A DNA stretch of 64,000 nt, taken from assembly GCF_027744825.2 (NCBI RefSeq), contig NC_071336.1, positions 24,832,501-24,896,500 on the forward strand, read 5' to 3'. The position numbers were made by a program, and so were the translations under genes. The DNA is from Synchiropus splendidus. Lineage: Eukaryota > Chordata > Actinopteri > Syngnathiformes > Callionymidae. Of this stretch, positions 13,848 through 24,865 are shown in pieces; the stretch's first letter is position 1, and each line of letters begins with the position of its first letter. The notes under the pieces are model-generated. The model did not search any database. It had not been told where the DNA came from and saw only the letters and a program-made list of their open reading frames with translations.

Positions 13848-13907
13848 CCCACTTCTGATGAGAGGTCCAGTGTCGTCGCCATCTCAAAGTGGCCAAGACA
13901 CAAACAG
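13848..13907 (+). CDS. possible internal exon (60 nt)
   Basis: The acceptor has a long pyrimidine tract (CCAACCTTCATTTCCCTG, then CACACTTCAG at 13838-13847) and the donor is AACAG followed by GTAACT at 13908. The first frame is open across all 20 codons with phase 0 at both ends (product begins PTSDERSSVV and ends WPRHKQ). A second frame is also open; the third stops early. The predicted peptide is polar and basic and was not recognised. This is one of the better splice-site pairs on the plus strand, but without a homologue it remains a candidate. Confidence 0.3.
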
Positions 13908-14039
13908 GTAACTATTTCAATCACGGATCGCTTTCTTCGCTGAGGGTTTCTTGGGGGCGGGGTGTAGTATACTCCTGTAAACAACAGTATACTGCTGTTG
14001 TATACTTTCAGTGACAGAGGTTATGTACAGTGGTGCAAG

Positions 14040-14324
14040 CAAGACACACACATTTGATTGGCTATTTTTGTGAGGACCTCTCTTTGACATTGAATGCTTT
14101 CCCCCTAAAGCCTCTTACCCTGAACTTCACCATCCAAAAAAAAATGGCTAACCTTAACCAGGACTCTGAACCAAACTGAAACCCAATTGTAATAAACTTC
14201 TTTTAAGAACTGTTGAAATCTCTGAGGCCAGGCCTAAATGTCCTCACAAGAAGGTGGCTTGTCAAGAATTCATACTCAGAAGTATGGCTAAACTTGCCCA
14301 CACACGGATGCAAACACACACACA

Positions 14325-14392
<68 letters not shown>

Positions 14393-14895
14393 CGTTCATT
14401 TCGCTTTCCTTGTGGGGACATTGACAACCCTTACCCCAGCCTCTTACCCTGAACCTAAACATCCAAAACAAATGGCTAACCTTAACCAGGACTCTGAACC
14501 AAACTTAAATATATTATAATGACCCAGTTGCATTGGAGCTTTCATCCTCAAACTGAGGCTTTACCTCGTCGGGAGTGGCAAAAATGTCCCCAGAAAACAA
14601 AATGTTCTGACAAGCAGGTGTGTTTGTGGCCCCACAAGTACAGTGATACAGGTGCACACACACAAGTTTGTATTCCTACGTTGTCATAACCCTTTCCCCA
14701 GTCTCTCACCCCTAACTTAGCCAACCAAAACAAATGACTAACTTCAATCAGGACTCTTAACCAAACTTAAACCCAATGATAATGACCAAGTTATTTTTAA
14801 GTTTTCATCCTGATATTGAGGCTTCACCTTGTGGGGTCCATCCGCAAACCAATATGTCCTCACAAGATTTGGTCCCCACACATATAGACAAACTA
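14040..14895. repeat. three-unit tandem repeat around a CA microsatellite
   Basis: Three diverged units share CCTCTTACCCTGAAC, ATGGCTAACCTTAACCAGGA, a GATAATGACC-like block and a closing ATGTCCTCACAAG block. They begin near 14066, 14405 and 14660. A CA microsatellite separates the first two. This arrangement of ACCCTAACC-like blocks with GTCCTCACAAG and a CA run is typical of a microsatellite-associated repeat seen in fish genomes. The GTGGGGAC / GTCCCCAC words give some inverted symmetry. Confidence 0.7.
14311..14393. repeat. (CA)n microsatellite
   Basis: About 80 bp of CA dinucleotide with two CAAA interruptions at its edges. Open frames here encode only Thr-His or Val-Cys repeats and are not genes. 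Confidence 0.97.
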
Positions 14896-14978
14896 GTCTC
14901 ACACACATACGCAAATAAACAAATAGAACGAAATAAAAATCATCATTCATTGCACGACTATCTCTATTTTAATTGCAG

Positions 14979-15051
14979 CCTGTTCTGACTCTCAAAACAT
15001 TGCATTGTTTAGTAATTTGTCATGATGTGCTCTGAGCGGTATATAATTCTG
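14979..15051 (+). ncRNA. possible non-coding exon
   Basis: A strong acceptor (TCTCTATTTTAATTGCAG, ending at 14978) and a strong donor (TCTG followed by GTAAGT at 15052) bound 73 nt. All three frames contain a stop, so an internal coding exon is excluded. If it is transcribed, a non-coding RNA exon or untranslated exon is the only reading. It may simply be chance. Confidence 0.15.
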
Positions 15052-15152
15052 GTAAGTGGCTTAATAATAATACTGGCACAAGCAAGCATAGCGGGTGCCT
15101 CTTTTGAACACACAGCGGAGATAAATATGTATTTTAAAACTTTAGCTATCAC

Positions 15153-15200
15153 CTGCCAAAAGTGTGGTTTCAACGCGAGAAAGACGTATTTAATTGGTGC
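15153..15200 (-). CDS. possible short internal exon (48 nt)
   Basis: On the minus strand an acceptor with a pyrimidine-rich stretch (GCATGTGTTTTTACACAG) precedes 48 nt ending at CAG before GTGATA. The first frame is open (APIKYVFLALKPHFWQ), phase 0 at both ends; the other two frames stop. The donor is only moderate. No family was recognised. Confidence 0.2.
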
Positions 15201-15564
15201 CTGTGTAAAAACACATGCACAAAAGGGTTTGATTTAAAAAAAAAAAAAAAAACTGTACTGACTTATTTAAAACACACCCAGTCATTTGTGGCATTGATAC
15301 CGTCTTGTCTCCAGTTCAACACAGTGATGGGTCTCACCACTTCTTTCAAGTCGAGCTCAACCCTCAGCAGGACGAGACTTGCTGCTGGTCTTTTGATTTT
15401 GGCAGTCAATCCGCATCATTGTACCGCTGAGAAACTAGAAAAAAAAAAAAAAAAAAACCTTGCTTTTGGGGAAATTAGGGCCATTCATCTGCCTGAAAGA
15501 TGAAGTCGGCTGTAGCGCTGGAGGAAGTGAGAAGAAACACCCCAAAAATCGGGCTGACAATCAA

Positions 15565-15595
15565 CTAATAAGGTTTACATAATCCAGCTTATTAG
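15565..15595. promoter_or_regulatory. inverted-repeat homeodomain-like site cluster
   Basis: CTAATAAG at 15565-15572 and CTTATTAG at 15588-15595 are perfect inverted repeats 15 bp apart. Between them lies TAATCC, the preferred word of bicoid-type homeodomain proteins (OTX, PITX, GSC). Function is inferred only from motif identity. Confidence 0.2.
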
Positions 15596-15735
15596 AATTC
15601 ATCGCAGGCAGTGCAGGAAAACTACTCACTAGTGAAACAGAATTATTCAAATTCTCTAGTCATGAGCTGCCGGAAAGGGGTGTATGTTCGCTAAACTTTT
15701 ATTTATTTATTTAGTTTTGTTATGTGGTGAACTCA

Positions 15736-15869
15736 TCTGAGAAGTATGTGAGAATCCAACGTGGAATCTTGTTTGAGCCGGGAAGGCTGGCAAGGTTAAG
15801 GGAGGAGTCACCATGGATGATGATGTTTGCGGATGATGCTGTGATTTGTAGTGAGCATAGTAAACGGTA
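15736..15869 (+). pseudogene. degenerate LINE reverse-transcriptase fragment
   Basis: The plus strand encodes a short open frame with ESPWMMMFADDAVICSE, with FADD at 15826-15837. This is the catalytic palm-domain motif of non-LTR reverse transcriptases (the two aspartates of the xxDD box). The surrounding ESPW-MMFADD-VICSE wording matches a LINE type that is very common in fish. The frame meets a stop at 15867-15869 and no endonuclease or complete polymerase is present, so it is a dead 5'-truncated copy. A second piece of the same protein follows at 16330. Confidence 0.75.
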
Positions 15870-16329
15870 ATGTCAGAAGATAAGTTCACGTATTTGGAGT
15901 CAATGGAGCGCTCTATTCAGAACACCTGCCAGAGCTGTATGAAAACACGTCATGCTTCTGGAATAAAATGGCCGTATCCACCTTTTTCCTCCTTTGAGTG
16001 GGGTGGATGATGCCGATAGTTGATCGGGTCTATAGTCCCTGTACACACCGGGTAATTTCAAATAAATGTGAAACAAATACAAACATATGAGGATTAAATA
16101 ATATGGGAACAAAATGTGGACCAACCTTCTATGCTGAGAGAGGAGGCAGAGTTCTGTGAGACCTGCTAGCTAAGTTCTGTTATACGACACTTCGTATGTC
16201 AGTGTGGTTTGATTCAGATCAGTGCTTGCTTCTTAGCGCACATCTGAGGCAGACAGAATCTTTTTGCATTGTGTACATGGAATGAAGATTGAATGTCTGA
16301 TCAGAATAAATTCATTCAGATTGTGGGAA

Positions 16330-16550
16330 AAGTGTCCATGGAACCAGAGCTAATGAGTAATGGACAGAGGTCCGAGGTGAAGAGCAAGGTGCAGGTACGT
16401 AAGGTGGAATGGATGGTTCGTAGTGTATTAGTGAGACTTTCTGGGCTTAAAGTCAAGGGTAGAGTAAAGGAGGGGGTCATTTTGGGCGAAGGACGTCAGA
16501 GCTGGAGGTACTTGGAGAGGAACAGAACAAGCAAAGTCCAGGCAATGTAG
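16330..16550 (+). pseudogene. second LINE ORF2 fragment, downstream of the FADD box
   Basis: The frame reads SEVKSKVQVRKVEWMVRSVL and then LKVKGRVKEGV. This parallels the segment after the catalytic domain in the same LINE type (EVKKRVQ, then a variable stretch, then VKGKVYKTVV). About 460 bp separate it from the FADD fragment. That interval shows no similarity I can see, so an indel or a second insertion has altered it. A GTACGTAAG word inside it looks like a splice donor but is part of the LINE coding sequence. Confidence 0.5.
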
Positions 16551-17436
16551 AAGGCCATGAGGATGGATGTGACTATGGCGGGTGATCAGCAATGACATGG
16601 AGGAGGCTGACTTGCAGCTGCACACCCTGATGTGATTCACCGAAAGAAGATTATCATATTCCAGCGCTGGAATTGATGGACCAGAATATCTGGCACGGTG
16701 CCCACCGTCATACCAGGGCTCCTTGTAGCAAATCAGACAATACACTGCTTCCCCCAACAGCACGCGCATAGTGAACTAGAGGATTTAGTGTCTGGGCAAT
16801 GTGACAGGTGTGGTTTCAACCAGGCACGTCTGAAGTTGCCGCCAACGCTACAGCGACATACATAGTGCCATTATGTCAGTCTTCCTTACACAAACATAGT
16901 TGCCCTTTTTGGAGGGACTTCAAGGCTTATTTCCAAAGAGCAGTTGATATGCATAGCTGCAAATCTTCAACGTACGGCGCCCCAGATGGGATGGACGTGC
17001 CAAACAAGACGGGAACCAGTACACTCCTGCCCCAGCGCGTTTCACACACTATTAAAACAAAATTGTGCCATTTCTCTTAATATACTGTATAACTGAACTT
17101 TTTCAGCTGTGGCTCATTATATTCAGTATTGGCCATACCCAGTCCTCAAGTTGAGAGAATGGTGGGGCATGGCAGCCCCCTTCTTTTTTCAATAGTAAAT
17201 GTTATGAAATATAATGTAGCAATCTTTAGGCCAAAAAAAGGAATCAACACACCTTGGAACCTCTGTGACAATTATTAACGTCAAGGTACAGGGCTCAATA
17301 ACACACACCCTGATAAAAATTCACCCCGACTAACCGCGATCACAACTAAAATAACCATCTTCAGCTTGTCAAGTTCGACAATATATATATATTTTCCATG
17401 AGCAATGTCCAGCGCTCATTTGTGACTATGTGTCAG
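16551..17436. other. non-coding DNA, no gene recognised
   Basis: A 90-codon frame at 16808-17080 shows no recognisable domain or splice context. The segment next to 16551 may still be LINE-derived but is too diverged to assign. Confidence 0.4.
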
Positions 17437-17495
17437 AGGCCTAGAGGTTAACGCGTAATGCCGTGAAGCGATAGGTTGACGGTTTTCTCAGGCAA
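17437..17495 (+). repeat. possible tRNA-type SINE head remnant
   Basis: The stretch GGCCTAGAGGTTAACGCGTA followed by an AGGTTGACGGTT block resembles the A-box and B-box arrangement (GGCCTAGTGGTTAGC, then GGTTCGA) of tRNA-derived fish SINEs. It is short and diverged. Confidence 0.3.
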
Positions 17496-17613
17496 GAAAA
17501 AAAGGGGAAAAGGGCTGTTTCTCAAACAAAGGGCAACCTGTGGATTGGGTTAGGGTTAGGGACATAGCCCCCTCCATTTCTTTTAAATTCATCTACGAAC
17601 CGTACCCATAAAG

Positions 17614-17859
17614 TAGTGATGGTAGATGAGGTGTTAGGAAACGGTTTTGCAGGGTTGATGAAACAGTGCATTAATTTTCAGAGGTCACTAGATGGCACTC
17701 TTGGTTCATAAATGATGTGAGGTTTCATTGAATTAGTTGTTCAGGTCCAAACAACTAACAGTAGACCATTGGGAGGTCTCTGAAAAGCAAGACGCTGTTT
17801 CACGAAACCTCATAAACCCTTCAATACTGTGTCATGAAACCTTTATCTGCACATTAATA
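17614..17859. mobile_element. MITE family A copy 1 (long form, intact ends)
   Basis: The element starts TAGTGATGG and ends CACATTAATA. It is bordered by CCATAAAG (17606-17613) and CCATCAAG (17860-17867), an 8-bp target duplication with one mismatch, as expected for hAT-type transposition. The two arms are inverted copies of each other: GTTGATGAAACAGTG near the left, and GACGCTGTTTCACGAAACCTC and CTGTGTCATGAAACC near the right. The centre of the left arm carries TCACTAGATGGCAC (17685-17698), close to the CTCF core motif. There is no coding capacity. Confidence 0.85.
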
Positions 17860-17867
17860 CCATCAAG

Positions 17868-18972
17868 TTTTACTCGCCAAATGCATATATAACTCACCTA
17901 AAGTTGATGTCAGCAAGCAATGGAGATGTTATTCATGTCCATGGCACTGAGAGATCAAGCAGACCTCCGCCTCAGGCAATCTCACACAGACTGCAACATA
18001 AAAGGAGAAGGTTGGTCAGAGAGAGCGTTCAAAAGGCTATCTGTCTGTATCTTCAATATTCAGGGATGAGACACGGCTGGACAAGATATGCTGTTTCATG
18101 TTTCTGCTTCGGAGAAACACAAGGTGGTGAGATTGTTTTCGCTTAAAAAATGTGCATAGATATGTTGTAGACACAGGATCCAAGCTGAGCGAGATGGTCA
18201 CCGCGGCTCTGTTGTGGTATTAATGCTAAGCCCCCCGCTGCGAGCACTCCATGGTGGTCCTCAGTGAACTCGACTGTTTCATCACACCTCCAGGATAACT
18301 GAATGTATGTTGAATGAAAACAGGATGATGAAGTCGTAACTGCGCCATGCGAATGCCGCTTGTCCAAAGACAATAGAGAAGATGCCTTTTCTGGCAGACA
18401 CGGGAAGATGCCATTCTTAATCAAAATAACTATTGATTTTGGCTTCTAGTTTTGTCTCTGAATTTGACTTGTTTTCAGTCTTAGGATGGCTCTTCCATTA
18501 ACCCCTTTTTTTTTATTTGATATAACAGTTGTCATTTTTGTTTTCCATTACTGGCTGGCACGAGTCCCAACAGGAGTGAACAAATAAAGTGAAAACAGCT
18601 GCAGCATTGAAGCATAACTGAAACAGCTGTCAGACATCGACTGTCTTAATGAACTGTGTGCCGATTTGGTGGAGAGAGAACCAGGTTATGCAGCTGCGAT
18701 TTCAGATGTCAAGGAAGTCAAGCCACGCCTACCAGTCACAAACAACGCGGAACTAAGGTGAAAGGTAAAACAGTAACCGTATTTATCTCCCATTGTCAGA
18801 CTTAGCTGTTCATATGCATTATAAGAGTCTGAACTTAGTTGGATGTGATGTAGAGATGCTTATCGCAGCAATGAATTATTGAGAGAAAAATTGAATTTAT
18901 TAGAAGCTAAAGAACACATCTTAACCAATGGTGCCAATAACTATGAGAACATTGCCAAGTTTGTTTCATGAG
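17868..18972. other. non-coding DNA, no gene recognised
   Basis: Nothing coding is supported. A pair of splice-like sites around 17899-17947 on the minus strand encloses stops in all frames. Confidence 0.45.
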
Positions 18973-19135
18973 ACAGCCTTGATGCTGGAACCGGTTTTCA
19001 AAACTTTTCAAAACTTTCTACGGTGCAGACAGCACCACTACACTCGCAGTTTATAGACCGGTGTATGAACAAGACCTACTGTCCTTCATAAAATTTAGTG
19101 GGTGTGGCTAATATTCTGGTGCGCTCAGTCAGCAA
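18973..19135 (-). mobile_element. family C fragment (reversed, copy 4)
   Basis: In reverse orientation it matches the first third of the copy at 58657. The shared blocks are GATGCTGGA, CTTTCTACGG, a CCACTACACTCGCAGTTTAT block and GTGGCTAATATTCTGGTGCG. Only one end is kept; the remainder is lost or unrecognisable. Confidence 0.6.
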
Positions 19136-22100
19136 AATGTTACGTACCGCATACGCTTATTCACCTACATATTTTAATGACATCATTAAGACGTTGCACT
19201 GAACCCAAAATCGATGTCGCAAAAGCAGAGATAATAATAATAATGATAATAAATGGGAGTTTGATGAAACGTGGAGTACTGTGTTGTTCCCACACAAAAA
19301 GGCAGAGGGAGTGGATTGTTATTTTTGATAGAAACCTCAGAGGAACTATATCATCAAGTACAACTAGCCAAAAATGTATTTTCTTTATAGATCTTTTTTC
19401 CACTTATAGACGATCAAGAGCATCTGCAGCCCACGACATGGATTGTGTTACAGATTTTAGGCCCTTGCGTGAATGAGTTGGACACCCACAAAAACTGGCC
19501 CAAAACGCAGAAATGAATGAAATTAAATCGGTTGTCATCATGCTCTCTCATTTCACATTTGCTTAGAGAGTATTCAAATGAACAATGGTTGATTTTGAAA
19601 GAAAATAAAGACTTTTCTTTTGCCTCTGTTTTTTCCTCTGATGTTTTTTTTTTTTTCAAACAAGCACACAAGTTTCTGTTACATCTCAGTCAATTTTGGT
19701 TCAATTTACTGTCGAGGAGGAAGTCATTTTGCAATGTTTGTGTTATGTCTGTGATGCGTCATTGCAATGCATAACTCTGTGTCACTTTACCATGACGCGC
19801 TTCAACAAATCGAATTGTCTGCCGGCTCCATCAGTTGCAATTCGCCTGGGGTCAAGGGCGACTCCGGCTCACCTTAAAGCTGGAGTCTGTGTTTGGAGAA
19901 GGGGAGGAAGAATGTGCGTGAAGAGCGTGCATTATTTATGTGTGCTCATTAAACGTAATCAATTGGAGCTGGCGTTGATGAAAGGGTCATTATTGAGCTT
20001 TCACTAATCCGTCACTGTAATGTACTGTGTGACTTTCTAACCCTGCTTGATTGTTTTTCACAAAACACTGCGCCCAATCCAAATTGGATCCTATATACCA
20101 GTTAAAGGTGATTTATTTGAACTGTGTTGGATAGAAAAATGGAAGAATTAGCTAATCTCATGAGCAAGTTCACCCGAATGAAAAAGTTCAAAAATATGTG
20201 TGGAGCGCTCGGATTATTGGTGCAAATGGAGATGAAATGTGTTTGTCCTGATGAGACGTCCTGCTTCATATACATCACGCGTCTTGGTGTGTGTGTGTGG
20301 GAGCAGGTCACAGACAGCAGAGTTAAAAGCTTGTCGCATTTGCTACTCTGTGTTTGAAATGAATGCAATGATGTCTAGTTCATGCTTAACAATACTTAAA
20401 TAATTCTCTCCTTGGATTGGAAATTGTTGAAAATACTAATTCCCAGGCAATAACTGCTGCTCCGTGACTATAGTGGTGTCATTGTACGTGTCCGCTCAAT
20501 TATGCTCGGGAGTTCTGATGCGCCAAATGAAGCGTGACTTGGATGCATGTCCCAAGCTAAAAGGGGACGTTCCGGATGAAGTCCCCGTTTGAGGTTGGTG
20601 AATTTGCTGGGTTGTCATGTGACTGAGGAGTGGATGATATAATGGCTCCTTCTCACGAAACGCCATCTTGAATTAAACAGTCGGGACCTAGATTTTCTAG
20701 GCAAGCTGCATTGTTGCATAATTCATGATGAACATCACTCGCTACGATATGATGGAATCGATAAAGCTCACTTTGATTCCTGTGTTGAAGTTGTTCCAGT
20801 TTTAGTTTGGCACGTTTCTGGTTTGCGGAGAAGCTGATCTCAGATGTGCTGCCATGTCAACCTCGTTGTTTTCAGACCGATTCACACCACTGTTCACTTC
20901 AGGTTTTGAACATTTCATTGTTACTTTTTCATTGAGCCTCGAGCTCAGCTTGGTTTCCATACTGCAATTAATTTCCCCCTGCCATGCTAAGTCCTGTAAA
21001 CATAGATATAGACATGAGAACAATAAATAGACAAATAAAAATTGAAATAGTTGGAGGGATGCCCACGAGAATGGACGGTATAAAAAAAAAAAAAAAAAAA
21101 AAAACTGGAACTAAACTGATTTTTTTTACTTCTGATATCCACATTTTTCACGCACATTTTTCGATTTTTTTTTTTTTGGAGCTTCTATCACCGTGAATGT
21201 GCTAAATATCAATCATTTTCTGACACCAACGGTCAATATTTCAACATGGCAATGCCTTTGACCCTGAGCAAGTCACCAGTCACACACATGCTCACACAAA
21301 ATTACACAGTCAATCGCTGTTTTTGGAGGGAAAAGAGGAAAAAAAAAACCTTCACAAGCACAAAAAGATCATGCCAAGTCGACTCAGAAAGGATCCAAAA
21401 CTACTGTTGCCTCAAGCAGAAAATTAACCCAGGACCTTCTTGTGAATCTATTTAATTTGATTTTTTTTGTTTCTTTTCCCCATTAGTTTCCTTTTTTGGC
21501 GTCTTATCCTCCTGCCTGGTTGTATATGTTGCAGATTATGATCCATAATTGTGCCACTATCGCAGAAATATTGTTTCAAGGCCAGACCCGGTCATAAATC
21601 AGTGGTCTACCTGCCCAGGTAGTTTCACTTCCAGCAGCTAAAAACACACAGCCTCTTGAATGAAGTTGCAGACAACTGAGATTAGTAGATCAGTGTTGTA
21701 CATGCAATTATAATAATAGCTGTGTGAGGCACTTGAAAGTGACCGTTCAGATCACGTTGAATGTTTACTTAAAGAGAAAGTGCAGCTTGCATCATTAAAG
21801 ACAGAAGTGAGAACAAGCATGGGCAGTTTTGTTTGAGCTCTTTTGTAACAGACGAAAATGCACATCAGTTTTAATTACAAGAGCTGGAATTGATGAGAGA
21901 GAATTTGGCAGGACGACCCATGAATGGTCCAAGACAAAAGCAGCCATGTAAAGCCGCATATTTCCGTACTGCAATCTACTGAACAGTATATCTCCCCTTT
22001 CTTCTATTGACATTATTCCAATTTTGAAATGACCAGCTTAGATGCAATATACAGTTTTTCATTGAGGCTACACGCCTGTCATTGAGCCAACATCATGCTC

Positions 22101-23558
22101 CACAAAATGAACAAATAAACTGGCTGAGAAAATGTGCCACCTGTATGTCCTCCAAGTGTGAGCGGGCGAGGGGTGAATGTTTGACATAACCAGCTGTTTT
22201 TTTTTCTGAGCATTGTCACATTGAGTACTTTAACATCGACTCTGCCAGTCTCGACGTGCCATGTGCTCAGTATCTCCTCCGTTGCTCCGGCTACAGCCTG
22301 TCTAGTGTGTGAGCTGCAAAACCTCTTAGCCTGCAGCAAGGAAAGACTGAAATCTATCAACTGTCTGAGTAAAAACCCTAGACGCCCATTTGAGCTACAG
22401 ATGTGGTGATGCTAACTTCTGCAGTCTCGAGTCCTTCAGAGATGAAGTTGCTCTCCTGTTGCAGGAATGTATCTCTTATGAGTTTCAAAGCAAAGTTGGA
22501 CAGACAGCGGCTTTAGCTCCCGCTCACATGACCATAAGAAATAGAAATTGGTGTGAACGTGTTAGAGCTGTGAATAGATTTAATTCATGATTGATCATAA
22601 ACTGCATATGTTCTAAATGTTGCTTAGACAGATACTGTCAAGAACATTGTTTAGAGTAACCTCATGCACTCTGGAAGGATGCTCATGTTTGGACTGAGGA
22701 GGAAGTGAGTCATGCAGGCTTTCTGTGTTGTTGTGGTCCTTGCCCTCCGTTTAACGTCACAGTATCAAATTGGACTATGTCATAAAAAAGGCTGAATGAA
22801 AATGATCCCTTAATAGCAAACCAGCAATGGAAAAGACAATTACAGGACAGTTTTATTGCTTGTTGTTTGAACATGAATGCTGCGCAGTATCAGGATGTGA
22901 CAAGCGTCTGTGCAGAGATCCGCCGCTGGCAGAGCCAGCGGTGTCAAGAACGGTTGAAAATAATAGACTGCACCATATTGCACTGCCTTGTCAAATGTAA
23001 CTTCCGCACATACAGTAGCAATAGCAAGGGGACTGCTTGAGTGCAAACCTTCCATGGCGATGGCGGATTCCTCCCTATGTAAACATCACATTCAGGAAAA
23101 CTACAAATAACTTCAGCTTCATTGAAAAAAGCACCTGCTAATCTAGAGACAGCCTCACTGTCAACATGCATTATTATTATTATTATATATATTTTTTTTT
23201 TATAGTGTGTTAATGTTTTTTGTAACAGATGCCAACCGCCCAAAATGAGCCTGATCGTGAGCCTATGACTGACTTTCCACTAGGGCCGTTCAGGTCCATC
23301 CAATACATGATCTAGAATATCCCTAAATTTCAACCACGTCTGTTGAATTACCCTGTTACCCTTGTTCCCTCAGACGGCTCGACTGAGCACTCTCAGAGGC
23401 AAACTCACTGGGGAGGGAGCTGAAACCAAATGGGCGGAAGTACTAAGCCAAATAAACTCAAGAGGATGATATTTGAATCTATTAGGAGTGGTTGCTTAAA
23501 TTTCACCTGCAGTTTTAAATCTGTCACGCCAAGCACCTTGTCTCGGACTGCATCTTAC
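19136..23558. other. unique non-coding DNA, no gene recognised
   Basis: No exon is supported. A tract at 21082-21104 and T tracts at 19643-19657 and 21164-21177. Open frames up to 124 codons (for example 19102-19476) open on GTG or lack splice context. A homeodomain-rich patch is at 19945-20020. Confidence 0.45.
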
Positions 23559-23621
23559 CTGTTTTATATTCACCCGCGGCGTTTCTTCCACTATTAATTT
23601 GATAAATACATCCGTCTGCTC
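23559..23621 (-). CDS. possible internal exon (63 nt)
   Basis: On the minus strand an acceptor AACTGCAG (with a weak pyrimidine tract) precedes 63 nt ending in AACAG before GTAAGA, a strong donor. The phase-0 frame is open and looks protein-like (EQTDVFIKLIVEETPRVNIK, then Q). Another frame is also open and the third stops. The length is a multiple of three, so it could be skipped or included without a frameshift. No family was recognised. The weak acceptor is the main argument against it. Confidence 0.3.
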
Positions 23622-24679
23622 CTGCAGTTAAATTTAATATAGCATGCAAGGCATCCTGAGAACTCCTTCATGACATCATTAATCCTAACCGGAGGAGTCA
23701 CTGGTTAGTTTAGCGAAACTGAAATACCAAGTCACACTTAATGAAGCAAGCCTTTCATCAGCCCAAGTCTTGTTCCTCGGAGCATCCTCTGTGAATCACC
23801 CCCCAGTTTGCTGATCCTGACAGATGCTCTCTTGTTTGAACATCAATTTCATTTCCAGCGCTCCTTGCCCCAGCCTCACCAAATCCCACAACAATTATGT
23901 TCCAGATAAAGCGTTCTAAAGGGGGTGCTGCTAATGAAATGTGGCCTCCAGGGCCACTTGTGTACAGTTCTGTGTCAATGTGCTGGAATCGCTTCAGGCT
24001 AATAGTGTTTCTCCAATCATCAGCAATAGGACATGGTCTTCTCCTTTAGGTCTCATGGTCGGCATGGAATGCTCGTGTTGGTGTTGCTGGATATTATTTA
24101 TAAATCAAAGAACAACCTTTTTTTTTCATCTCTGGAAGGTGTTTGCGGTGGGTGATGGTTCTCAAGGACAATGATGGAGGTAGCGCACCGCAGGGGAGCA
24201 GGCTTGTTTGCTCCACATCAATTGCATTTGTTTATTCATTGGTCATTGGACCATACTGGAATACCAATTGATACATGTTTCAACAGCATTCCATTTCGTA
24301 TGTGTGCTTGTAGGTATCAATTAAAATTACGGGTTAGACTGAATCCAACCTGGCTTCCAATCCAATACATTTTACTAGGACACTTCAATAAGTACATCAC
24401 ACACTGTTGGTGCAAAGAATAAAGGCAGCCAAATTTAATCTAAATATCAACTATTTTCAAGTGAACTTTTGCATCCCAGAGTGATACTGAAGTCAACCAT
24501 TTGCATTGCATGTTGACCCATTCGGCATCCGATTGTTCCGTGTGTATCGCCTTCCACAGTGTTTCCTGATGCTGTGGGCACCAGGTGGGAACATACACCA
24601 TATGAAAACACACAAGGAGAAGCAACTGGAATCTATATGTTGTACAAACCTGCAGCTAAAATCTTTCATGACATGGCAT
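23622..24679. other. unique non-coding DNA, possible regulatory block
   Basis: The portion 23640-23960 has balanced composition, no repeats and several homeodomain-like words (CATTAATCC, CTAATGAAATG), the texture often seen in conserved non-coding elements. No gene is seen. Confidence 0.35.
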
Positions 24680-24865
24680 GGAAGGGTTGATGAGGTTTCA
24701 CGAAACAGCGTCCGGATTTTCAGAGGCCACCAGATGGCATTGTCTGCAGCATAAAATTCAATAAAACCTCACATCAATCATAAACCGAACGGACCACCTA
24801 TAGGCCATCAAAAATGAGGACAGTGTTTCATCCATCGATCAACCCAAGTCATCTACCCATCACTA
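24680..24865. mobile_element. MITE family A copy 2
   Basis: The left arm has GGGTTGATGAGGTTTCACGA and the right arm has ATGAGGACAGTGTTTCATCC, then CATCTACCCATCACTA at the end. The left arm carries CCACCAGATGGCAT (24727-24740), fitting the CTCF core. No clear target duplication was found. Confidence 0.75.

Noticed and set aside
14203..14471. Frames rich in Thr-His or Val-Cys
   Set aside because: Translation of the CA microsatellite on both strands.
16293..16550. Plus-strand frame with a strong GTACGTAAG donor
   Set aside because: The peptide is better explained as a decayed LINE ORF2 segment.
17547..17561. GGGTTAGGGTTAGGG telomere-like word
   Set aside because: Only about two and a half units; far too short to indicate a telomere or internal telomeric array.
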